NCBI GenBank assembly: GCA_034440615.1
Contig: JAOTOM010004837.1
Span: forward strand, 124,001-188,000
Source: Ashinkailepas kermadecensis
Taxonomy: Eukaryota > Arthropoda > Thecostraca > Neolepadidae
Reading direction: 5' to 3'
Length of the DNA: 64,000 bases
The notes below the pieces were generated by a model, which worked only from the letters and a program-made list of their open reading frames with translations, did not search any database and was not told the origin of the DNA. Positions 13,015 through 23,053 of this stretch are shown here, one piece after another. The stretch's first letter is position 1; each line of letters opens with the position of its first letter. The position numbers and the translations under genes were made by a program.

Positions 13015-16000
13015 GGTCAGCCGGCCGGCCACGGTCAGCTGTAGCCACACGGTCCGTCAGCCGGCCGGCCACGGTCAGCTGTAGCCACACGGTCCGTCAG
13101 CCGGCCGGCCGGCCACGGTCAGCTGTAGCCACACGGTCCGTCAGCCGGCCGGCCGGCCACGGTCAGCTGTAGCCACACGGGCTGGTCAGCCGGCCGGCCA
13201 CGGTCAGCTGTAGCCACACGGTCCGTCAGCCGGCCGGCCACGCTCAACTGTAGCCACACGGTCCGGTTAGCCGGCCGGCCACGGTCAGCTGTAGCCACAC
13301 GGTCCGGTCAGCCGGCCGGCCACGGTCAACTGTAGCCACACGGGCTGGTCAGCCGGCCGGCCGGCCACGGTCAGCTGTAGCCACACGGTCCGGTCAGCCG
13401 GCCGGCCACGGTCAGCTGTAGCCACACGGTCCGTCAGCCGGCCGGCCGGCCACGGTCAGCTGTAGCCACACGGTCCGTCAGCCGGCCGGCCACGCTCAAC
13501 TGTAGCCACACGGGCTGGTCAGCCGGCCGGCCGGCCACGGTCAGCTGTAGCCACACGGGCTGGTCAGCCGGCCGGCCGGCCACGGTCAGCTGTAGCCACA
13601 CGGGCTGGTCAGCCGGCCGGCCACGGTCAGCTGTAGCCACACGGTCCGTCAGCCGGCCGGCCACGGTCAGCTGTAGCCACACGGGCTGGTCAGCCGGCCG
13701 GCCACGGTCAGCTGTACCACACGGGCTGGTCAGCCGGCCGGCCACGGTAGCTGTACCACACGGGCTGGTCAGCCGGCCGGCCACGGTCAGCTGTAGCCAC
13801 ACGGTCCGTCAGCCGGCCGGCCACGGTCAGCTGTAGCCACACGGGCTGGTCAGCCGGCCGGCCACGGTCAGCTGTAGCCACACGGGCTGGTCAGCCGGCC
13901 GGCCGGCCACGGTCAGCTGTAGCCACACGGTCTGGTCAGCCGGCCGGCCACGGTCAGCTGTAGCCCACGGTCCGTCAGCCGGCCGGCCGGCCACGGTCAG
14001 CTGTAGCCACACGGTGTCAGCCGGCCGGCCGGCCACGGTCAGCTGTAGCCACACGGCGTCAGCCGGCCGGCCGGCCACGGTCAGCTGTAGCCACCGGTCA
14101 GCCGGCCGGCCACGGTCAGCTGTAGCCACACGGTCCGTCACCGCGGCTGCAGGCGCCGGCCGGCCACGGTCAGCTGTAGCCACACGGGCTGGTCAGCCGG
14201 CCGGCCACGGTCAGCTGTAGCCACACGGTCCGTCAGCCGGCCGGCCACGGTCAGCTGTAGCCACACGGGCTGGTCAGCCGGCCGGCCACGGTCAGCTGTA
14301 TCCACACGGGCTGGTCAGCCGGCCGGCCACGGTCAGCTGTATCCACACGGGCTGGTCAGCCGGCCGGCCACGGTCAGCTGTAGCCACACGGTCCGTCAGC
14401 CGGCCGGCCACGGTCAGCTGTAGCCACACGGGCTGGTCAGCCGGCCGGCCACGGTCAGCTGTAGCCACACGGGCTGGTCAGCCGGCCGGCCGGCCACGGT
14501 CAGCTGTAGCCACACGGTCTGGTCAGCCGGCCGGCCACGGTCAGCTGTAGCCACACGGTCCGTCAGCCGGCCGGCCGGCCACGGTCAGCTGTAGCCACAC
14601 GGTCCGTCAGCCGGCCGGCCGGCCACGGTCAGCTGTAGCCACACGGTCCGTCAGCCGGCCGGCCGGCCACGGTCAGCTGTAGCCACACGGTCCGTCAGCC
14701 GGCCGGCCGGCCACGGTCAGCTGTAGCCACACGGTCTCGTCAGCCGGCCGGCCGGCCACGGTCAGCTGTAGCCACACGGTCCGTCAGCCGGCCGGCCGGC
14801 CACGGTCAGCTGTAGCCACACGGTCCGTCAGCCGGCCGGCCGGCCACGGTCAGCTGTAGCCACACGGGCTAGTCAGCCGGCCAGCCGGCCACGGTCAGCT
14901 GTAGCCACACGGTCCGTCAGCCGGCCGGCCGGCCACGGTCAGCTGTAGCCACACGGGCTGGTCAGCCGGCCGGCCGGCCACGGTCAGCTGTAGCCACACG
15001 GTCCGTCAGCCGGCCGGCCGGCCACGGTCAGCTGTAGCCACACGGTCCGGTCAGCCGGCCGGCCACGGTCAGCTGTAGCCACACGGTCCGTCAGCCGGCC
15101 GGCCGGCCACGGTCAGCTGTAGCCACACGGTCCGTCAGCCGGCCGGCCGGCCACGGTCAGCTGTAGCCACACGGGCTAGTCAGCCGGCCAGCCGGCCACG
15201 GTCAGCTGTAGCCACACGGGCTGGTCAGCCGGCCGGCCGGCCACGGTCAGCTGTAGCCACACGGTCCGTCAGCCGGCCGGCCGGCCACGGTCAGCTGTAG
15301 CCACACGGGCTAGTCAGCCGGCCGGCCGGCCACGGTCAGCTGTAGCCACACGGTCCGTCAGCCGGCCGGCCACAGTCAGCTGTAGCCACACGGTCCGTCA
15401 GCCGGCCGGCCGGCCACGCTCAACTGTAGCCACACGGTCCGTCAGCCGGCCGGCCGGCCACGGTCAGCTGTAGCCACACGGTCCGTCAGCCGGCCGGCCG
15501 GCCACGGTCAGCTGTAGCCACACGGTCCGTCAGCCGGCCGGCCGGCCACGGTCAGCTGTAGCCACACGGGCTAGTCAGCCGGCCAGCCGGCCACGGTCAG
15601 CTGTAGCCACACGGGCTGGTCAGCCGGCCGGCCGGCCACGGTCAGCTGTAGCCACACGGTCCGTCAGCCGGCCGGCCGGCCACGGTCAGCTGTATCCACA
15701 CGGTCCGGTCAGCCGGCCGGCCGGCCACGCTCAACTGTAGCCACACGGGCTGGTCAGCCGGCCGGCCACTGTCAGCTGTAGCCACACGGTCCGTCAGCCG
15801 GCCGGCCACGGTCAGCTGTAGCCACACGGTCCGGTTAGCCGGCCGGCCACGGTCAGCTGTAGCCACACGGGCTAGTCAGCCGGCCGGCCGGCCACGGTCA
15901 GCTGTAGCCACACGGGCTGGTCAGCCGGCCGGCCGGCCACGGTCAACTGTAGCCACACGGGCTGGTCAGCCGGCCGGCCACGGTCAGCTGTAGCCACACG

Positions 16001-17005
16001 GTCCGGTCAGCCGGCCGGCCGGCCACGGTCAGCTGTAGCCACACGGGCTAGTCAGCCGGCCAGCCGGCCACGGTCAGCTGTAGCCACACGGTCCGTCAGC
16101 CGGCCGGCCGGCCACGGTCAGCTGTAGCCACACGGGCTGGTCAGCCGGCCGGCCACGGTCAGCTGTAGCCACACGGTCTGGTCAGCCGGCCGGCCGGCCA
16201 CGGTCAGCTGTAGCCACACGGTCTGGTCAGCCGGCCGGCCGGCCACGGTCAGCTGTAGCCACACGGTCTGGTCAGCCGGCCGGCCGGCCACGGTCAGCTG
16301 TAGCCACACGGTCCGGTCAGCCGGCCGGCCGGCCACGCTCAGCTGTAGCCACACGGTCCGTCAGCCGGCCGGCCGGCCACGGTCAACTGTATCCACACGG
16401 GCTGGTCAGCCGGCCGGCCGGCCACGGTCAGCTGTAGCCACACGGTCCGTCAGCCGGCCGGCCGGCCACGGTCAGCTGTAGCCACACGGTCCGTCAGCCG
16501 GCCGGCCACGGTCAGCTGTAGCCACACGGTCCGTCAGCCGGCCGGCCGGCCACGGTCAGCTGTAGCCACACGGTCCGTCAGCCGGCCGGCCGGCCACGCT
16601 CAACTGTAGCCACACGGTCCGTCAGCCGGCCGGCCGGCCACGGTCAGCTGTAGCCACACGGTCCGGTCAGCCGGCCGGCCGGCCACGGTCAGCTGTAGCC
16701 ACACGGTCCGTCAGCCGGCCGGCCACGGTCAGCTGTAGCCACACGGTCCGTCAGCCGGCCGGCCGGCCACGGTCAGCTGTAGCCACACGGTCCGGTCAGC
16801 CGGCCGGCCGGCCACGGTCAGCTGTAGCCACACGGGCTGGTCAGCCGGCCGGCCACGGTCAGCTGTAGCCACACGGTCCGTCAGCCGGCCGGCCACGGTC
16901 AGCTGTAGCCACACGGTCCGTCAGCCGGCCGGCCGGCCACGGTCAGCTGTAGCCACACGGGCTAGTCAGCCGGCCAGCCGGCCACGGTCAGCTGTAGCCA
17001 CACGG
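13015..17005. repeat. GC-rich 40-46-bp satellite, roughly 90 copies
   Basis: Each unit has ggtcagctgtagccacacgg, then tccgtcag or gctggtcag, then two or three GGCC steps (ggccggccggcc). Length varies with the number of GGCC steps and the spacer type. Every unit has a CAGCTG palindrome and a self-complementary GGCCGGCC block. Isolated point variants (cgctcaactg, ggttagcc, ggccagcc) recur as blocks, which suggests higher-order duplication. Confidence 0.97.
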
Positions 17006-17599
17006 GCTGGCCACGCCCACTTCAGAGGCGGATCCACCGAACTGCATGGGAGGGGCGCCGCTTCCCCGGGGGGGGGGGGGGCACCACCGAGAAAGTGTCT
17101 GGCGGGGTGCTTTCAGCTGAAAATCCGTTGCGAGCGGAGATACAATCGATACCGGATTGATAGCTCGTGCTGCAGCCGTAGCTGATGAGCAGCATGCGAG
17201 TATCCATAGCAGACACGTAGAGGTCCTGAGAAACTTGGGAGCGAACAGAAGCCTGGATATTCCAGTGCGGACAAGGGCGTCGATGTTGTTACTTTGGACG
17301 GGAGTGAATACCTACACAAAGTACAGGGTCTCTTGTCGGATACTTCCACGTAAAAGCAGGCACCGCCAGGGTGGCCCACCAAAGAGTCGACACGATTTAC
17401 AGGACAAGCAAGAAGCATACCACGACGAGCCGATAAAGGGAAAAGGTTGTAGCACTTGCTTGAAACAAAACAAAAAACAACTCCACCGATGAGAGGTCTC
17501 CGCAAGATTTGTATGCAAGATGTTCATGTGAGGCAGTCAGCTGAGTGGCGCACGTTTCAACTCGGGAGACCGTATCGGCCGTTTAAAAGAGGCAAACGA
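17006..17599. other. Unassigned sequence before Penelope-like RT
   Basis: Contains a G-run at 17070-17081 and open frames on both strands. No domain was recognised. It could include the 5' part of the Penelope-like element. Confidence 0.4.
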
Positions 17600-18033
17600 C
17601 AATGAAAATAGATAGAAAGTTTCGACGTCAAGTCGCTATTCACTGCCGTGCCGGTAAGCGGTGTGACAGCAGCTGCCGAAGGAGTGGTCGAACAGCTCGA
17701 CACCGACACGCTCGCGGCAAGTGCCGAGAGGCGATTTCATCAAACTTGCCAAACTTTGTCTCGATTTTGGATCATTTGAATTCAGTAAGGCAGAATACAA
17801 AGTGACTGGCATGGTCATGGGATCGATCGCCTCTATGTCCAGTACCGACCAACCTCTATATGGAGGCACTTTGAGTGGACCACTCTACCAACGTAATCGG
17901 CCAGGAAATATGGTGGTTACGGTACGTGGATGATGTTCTTGTGATGGTCCGTGGAAGTTCAAGCCTACAATATTATTATCGGCCAGCTCAACAGTGTGGC
18001 ACCTTCGATACAGTTTACACTGGAAACGAGGAC

Positions 18034-18220
18034 GGGGACGGGGGGGCCGAATGGCTAAGGTGTTGAGCTCTGGACACCAAGGTCCCGGGCTCAACACTCG
18101 CACCATTCGTGATGTTTCCCAATCTCGCAGCCCAGCGGCGAAACAGTTTGGGCGGCGCCATTAGCCTTGATCGTGCATACAGTGCGATGTAAACCACCCA
18201 GTAAATAATAAACAATGAAG
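18034..18220 (+). mobile_element. tRNA-derived SINE inserted in the Penelope-like RT
   Basis: The head has an A-box-like segment (gccgaatggctaaggtg) and a B-box-like segment (ggtcccgggctcaac). The body contains gggcggcgccattagcc and the tail ends aaataataaacaatgaag. It is flanked by the 8-bp duplication acgaggac (18026-18033 and 18221-18228), and the RT reading resumes directly after it. Same family as the copy at 35962-36147. Confidence 0.85.
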
Positions 18221-18284
18221 ACGAGGACAGAAAACTGCTCTTTCTGAATACACTAATATGGCGAACGCCGCAAGGACCAAGATT

Positions 18285-18430
18285 TCCCGATGGGCACAAT
18301 ATGGCCATAGTTGTCGACGCGCCCTAAAGCCTAAATAACTAACTAACTAACCAACATCTCCCGTTTACAGGTGGTGGTGGTGAATTGGTGTTTAGGGGCG
18401 CGTCGACTGCAAAGGTCATTTTGCGCCCAT
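18285..18430. mobile_element. Two SINE core fragments in inverted orientation
   Basis: 18372-18430 (plus) contains tttaggggcgcgtcgactgc and is bracketed by the 12-bp duplication cccgtttacagg (18360-18371 and 18431-18442). About 18285-18350 carries the same core on the minus strand (ggctttagggcgcgtcgac on the complement). Both lie between the LNTLIWR and VYRK motifs of the Penelope-like RT. Confidence 0.72.
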
Positions 18431-18852
18431 CCCGTTTACAGGAAGCACACCAATCAGGATGACCTCATTTTTTCTACTCGGTCCATGATTCTCACACGAA
18501 GTTCGGGGGTGATCCTTGGCGTCATTCTCAGAGCCCTCAGTCTGCTCTCTGGACTTCTTAGAAGCTGAACTTAAGCACGCAATCACATCGTTTGGGTTGA
18601 AAACCTGTCGAAAACAACTTCGCACTCAACACCTCAGCTCCATTGTCCACCAAAACCATAATTTGGAAAGCACCATAAATCGTTGACAACCCTGTTCGGG
18701 CCTACCATTCTTCGTAGGACCAGTTCAGTTTTTTTCAAGTTAGCTTCTACTCATTCTAAGGCCCCGAGATGAGAATCAAATCATCAGAGCACCGTGTGCT
18801 TACGTTCTTGTTTATCCCACTACAGTTTTGACGTCTTACGTGTTTGGCGGCA

Positions 18853-18892
18853 GCGATTGATCCCTGTCCCCTCAGGGACAGGGATCAATCGC
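18853..18892. repeat. Perfect 18-bp inverted repeat
   Basis: GCGATTGATCCCTGTCCC, loop CTCA, then its exact complement. A strong 40-nt hairpin with no associated gene. Confidence 0.95.
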
Positions 18893-18962
18893 TCGCCAGT
18901 CTGAGTGCCCCTTTCTGCTCCAGGCCCCCGCCAATGTACGGGCTGTGCTTTTGTGAGCGCAT

Positions 18963-19335
18963 CAGGACATGCTGCGTGCTCACGACAGGACGTGCTGCGT
19001 ACTCACGACAGGACGTGCTGCGTACTCACGGCAGGACGTGCTGCGTACTCATGACAGGACGTGCTGCGTACTCACGACAGGACGTGCTGCGTACTCATGA
19101 CAGGACGTGCTGCGTACTCACGACAGGACGTGCTGCGTACTCACGACAGGACGTGCTGCGTACTCACGACAGGACGTACTGCGTACTCACGACAGGACGT
19201 GCTGCGTACTCACGACAGGACGTGCTGCGTACTCACGACAGGACGTGCTGCGTACTCATGACAGGACGTGCTGCGTACTCACGACAGGACGTGCTGCGTA
19301 CTCACGACAGGACGTGCTGCGTACTAACGACAGGG
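18963..19335. repeat. 23-bp minisatellite, about 16 copies
   Basis: Unit built on gacaggacgtgctgcgtact plus cac or cat. Very homogeneous. Confidence 0.97.
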
Positions 19336-19464
19336 CAATCAATTTTGGTTGGAAATTTAGCAACCTGATTTTTAATTAATAACCGCATTAATTTAGTAAA
19401 CGTAATTTAGTAAGCAAAAAACACTTCGCTAGGATTGTTGTTCGCGAGGCTTTACAGAATCAGT

Positions 19465-19740
19465 CAGTGGCCAATGCATAGCTTGTTCCACTGACCTTGA
19501 ACTCGCCTCCCGATCGGGAAATCCAAGTTCGATAGCACAATTTCGACCGGAAACTTAACGTGCCCACAGTGTTGGCACGGCCGCCTGGACCCAGTGACCC
19601 CGAACTGGCTTGGCCAGTTGTCAAATAGCCATTCCAGCAGGCGTTAATAGCGATCGTTGGGAACGATTCGATCGGTTGTGCCAAGACGGCGAGACATTCG
19701 CAGGCCAGCACTCTATCCACTGAGCTCACCAGGCGGCAAA
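19465..19740 (-). mobile_element. tRNA-derived SINE
   Basis: On the minus strand from about 19735 the head reads ctggtgagctcagtggatag, a canonical A box, followed by agtgctggcctgcgaatg and a degraded B box (cgatcgaatcg). The rest has no coding content. Its end toward 19465 is approximate. Confidence 0.65.
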
Positions 19741-20265
19741 TCAGGTAGATAATGAATGTACACGGCGGATATGACGTACGAGTTGGATTTGCCCTTTGTT
19801 GTCACCTTTCTGGTAGCTGGGCGGTGAGGTATGATCAGACAGAACCATGGTTAGAATAACTATGAATTACATCCACAACCAGCTCAGTGCCGCAAATAAC
19901 GCTCCCCAGGGCGAAGCTACCTTCTTCGAACAGGTGGCAAGTCATTCTGAAGTGATCATCTCATTCAGCGCCAGTAGGACTGATGTAACACAACCCTTCA
20001 GCAGCAGCTCAGCCCAGCTGCCCCTTCCCTGTTCCCCTCGACGCTGCGTTCGCCTCTCACTCTTTCTTTCTTGTCTCTGTCTCTGTCTCTCTCTCTCCTA
20101 TCGGATCACGAGGCCGTCTCGGGCCGCTCGTCGGCTCAGTGTGCCACTGTGGCGGTGGCCACACCTGATAATGGCCGACAGGACACAGGTAGACACGAGG
20201 CCGGCTCTTCCGGGCCGTCCCAAGGCCGGATATGACGTCATGGCGGAGTGGACTGCAGGCCGGGA
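19741..20265. other. No recognised gene
   Basis: Includes a pyrimidine-rich TCTCTGTCTC tract near 20070-20100. The open frame over this region shows no domain. Confidence 0.5.
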
Positions 20266-20505
20266 GACGCGCGAGAGCAGTCCATCGGCTGTCGTTAGTC
20301 TGGGGAGACACGCGAGAGCAGTCCATCGGGTGTCGTTAGTCTCGGGAGACACGCGAGAGCAGTCCATCGGCTATCGTTAGTCTCGGGAGACACGCGAGAG
20401 CAGTCCATCGGGTGTCGTTAGTCTCGGGAGACACGCGAGAGCAGTCCATCGGGTGTCGTTAGTCTCGGGAGACACGCGAGAGCGGTCCATCGGGTGTCGT
20501 TAGTC
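20266..20505. repeat. 41-bp minisatellite, about 6 copies
   Basis: Core gagacacgcgagagcagtcc with catcgggtgtcgttagtctc. The last copies are followed by unique GC-rich sequence. Confidence 0.93.
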
Positions 20506-21866
20506 TATCGAATATCGGGCGGTCCACCGACGTCCACAGGACGCCTTGGTCAGCCCGTGGAACACCAGGACGAGTCCACCGGGCAGCCGGGTAGGCGCGT
20601 CCTCAAACGTCCGGTTAGCCAGTCGACACCGTGACTAGTACATCCTCGATTCGTTCACACAAGCTCGGCAATGGCTAGTCGAACGCGGCACTGCCACGTA
20701 ACGGGGTCAATGAACTTGGTGTGTGGATGAATGGTATTGGCTGTGATGCAGGGTGCATCCAGGACCGGTTCAGCAGACCGGCAGGACTGCTCTCGCGTGG
20801 AAGGAGGGGGGGGTAATGCAAAACACTGATTTCAAGGAACTCTTTGCATTTGAAGAGCTGACATTCGTCGGGCCTACATAGGATATTCATCTCATAAAAT
20901 GTGCTTAGATTTCGAGAAAATGCCACTTTAGTGCAAACTAGTTGGGCAAAATCTGTATCTGGGGTGGGCGAGGCGGGCACAGGGTGCCCCTGTGCTCCCC
21001 GTGGTCCGCCAGTTCGGCCATACATCGCCGAACCGCCGTACAACACAGACTCACGCGATGTTTTCAGCGAGGCAGAGGCGAACATACGCCACCACGCCGG
21101 AGATAATCCAGAGCAGAGTTGGCGACCAGGCGGATCCGAACACATAAACAACATGTGGAGGTGTCAAGCAAAACAATACCAGCACCGCTCCAAAAAGAAA
21201 TAAAAGTGAAAATAAGGACTGCGCTGTATTTCGTCGGTGGGCCGAGTATCGGGGTCCTGGTCTTATTTCTGATCATCAAGGACCTGAAAATGCTCCATTA
21301 TCATTACAAGAATAACGCTTAAACGCACGAACGTCTCATACATGGGTGCCCACTCATTTGCCAACAGTGATTCGTTCCTCATATCGGTGAGCTTTCACGG
21401 CCATGCATGCTAAGTAGCACCTTAACATGCGCCGGAAATATCCCACCCCACCAGGTGTATCGTCGATTCCCAAATAGACACAATGTAGCTGAAATGTGCA
21501 CATGTACTACAGTATTATATCACTTGCACCGCCTCTTATCAAGCTGAGATGCTTCATGTCTCATCGCACAATGATGCAATCACCACTTAGAATCCAGACC
21601 AATCAATAATATCCCGGAATCCTTTTAATATCAACTCCTACATAGCACTGATCAAAAACACTGTCCCGTAGTACGGTAAATACTGCATAGCATTACAATC
21701 CATACGAGAATACAGAGCGTTATCTTTCGGATCGACAATGAACAATGCGACCTCCGAACACAGGCTACCAATTGCGCGACTGTTTCTGTGGCTGAAAACA
21801 ACTGACACCGTTTCCTGAAAGTCACCTGACCTCAGTAAAACACCGAGAAAATCTGTCAATTGGAAA
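20506..21866. other. Downstream flank of the sulfatase gene, no gene recognised
   Basis: Lies 3' of the IDS stop on the minus strand and may include its 3'UTR. No clear AATAAA was assigned. A 67-codon plus-strand frame (21119-21322) has one hydrophobic stretch but no family resemblance. A G-run sits at 20805-20814. Confidence 0.45.
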
Positions 21867-23053
21867 TCAGCTCACACCCCCTGCCCTCCCCTGACGTCGC
21901 AATAACACAGCCAGCTGATGTCGCAGCTTCCTGCAGCGTGGCTCCGCCTCCAGGTTGTTGACCTCGTCCGGGTCGGTGCGGTGGTCGTACAGCTCGCCGG
22001 CCAGCACCGGCCGCCAGGCGGGCCGCAGCGCCACCGGGTCGTAGCGCACCCACTCGGTGTAGCGGTAGCGGCGCGTGCGCACCGAGTAGCCCATCACGGC
22101 GATGTTGCGTAACCGCGGCTGGTCGGAGTTCTCGGCCGGCACCAGGGACGGGCGCGGGTACTGCGAGAACGCGGCCGCCGCGGCCGGGGTCACCACACCG
22201 TCGCACGGGTCGGCCGGCCGGGTCACGAGGTCGGCCGGCCGGGTCACGAGGTCAGCCGGCGGGTCAGACAGCCCCGGCCTGCTCGGCGGAGGACCTGCAG
22301 CGGCCGTTCCGCTGCTGCCGGGCGGGACGCCGCGGCGAGCGTCAGGGACCGAATGGTCGGCGGGGAAGCTGGACGCCCGGCGGCTACCGGTCGTATCAGA
22401 GGCGACAGAGGCCTCCCACGTCAACCCAGCCGCGAACATCAGCTCGAACAGCCTCCACGGGCCGGCGCCTCGTGGCTCAGCGCCGCTCCACGTGTAGCCT
22501 GGACCGCGCCAGGCACCCAACCCCCTTCCAGGCGTGTCGTGCAACACACTCGGTGCGGCCGTGTTTCGGGCCCGACCGTCTGCCAACTGGGCCGGTTTTC
22601 CGTGCGACCTGACTGCAGGTCGGTCGGCCGTCCGGTCGCGTCGCTCCGCCGGTCGGTCCACCGTCCGGTCGGCCCGTCGGCGCCGCCGGCGCCGCCGTCC
22701 GGCCGCGAGCGGCAGCAGCGAGCGGCCGTGCGTGCAGAGCGACGGCTGCCGGCGGCCGGCGGCCGGACACGCCGGCACAACGACGCCGGCAGCCGCCGCC
22801 GCCAGCGTCGGCAGCACGTCCACCAGCTCCACCGGCTGCCGGACGCGCCGGCCGGCCGCCACACGTGGCTGTGACGTCACACGTGGCTGTGACGTCACAC
22901 GTGGATGTGACGTCACCCGCGGTCGTGGCGTCACGGCCGTGCGGCGGGTCAGTGAGCCGGTGACGCCGGGCAGGTGCAGCAGCAGCGCGGTGCGAGTGGC
23001 GTCCTCGGACGTGCTGTACTTGGCCCACTCGCCCCGCTCGCCCAGCGCCCAGC
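21867..23053 (-). CDS. IDS: IDS exon 7: C-terminal domain with large in-frame insertion
   Basis: Open from the acceptor (ccgccgcag, exon starts at 23053) to TGA at 21867-21869. It begins [12 protein letters not shown] with catalytic Lys, then [24 protein letters not shown] and [13 protein letters not shown]. After about 175 Arg/Pro/Ala-rich residues it resumes with FSQYPRPS, the [16 protein letters not shown] stretch and [17 protein letters not shown]. The interrupting stretch (about 22170-22700) has no counterpart in vertebrate IDS. It may be a real insertion or an unspliced intron without stops, and no convincing donor was chosen. A short 18-bp repeat (22862-22925) encodes RVTSxP units. Confidence 0.87.

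Larger units (their letters stand above)
17600..18690 (+). pseudogene. Penelope-like element reverse transcriptase, degraded
   Basis: Motifs occur in the order seen in Penelope-like RTs. SFDVKSLFTAVPV starts at 17618. FEFSKAEYKVTGMVMGS is at about 17776-17826, WWLRYVDDVLVMV at about 17911-17949 and EDRKLLFLNTLIWR at about 18223-18266. VYRKHTNQDDLIF and ILGVILRALSLLS follow at about 18435-18550. The catalytic YVDD is kept. Frameshifts lie near 17720 and 17850-17900, and the frame is broken by SINE insertions at 18034-18220 and about 18285-18430. No GIY-YIG endonuclease was recognised downstream. Dead copy. Confidence 0.82.

Noticed and set aside
21119..21322. Small plus-strand membrane protein
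   Set aside because: One hydrophobic stretch only, no signal or family resemblance, and it lies in the likely 3' flank of the sulfatase gene.
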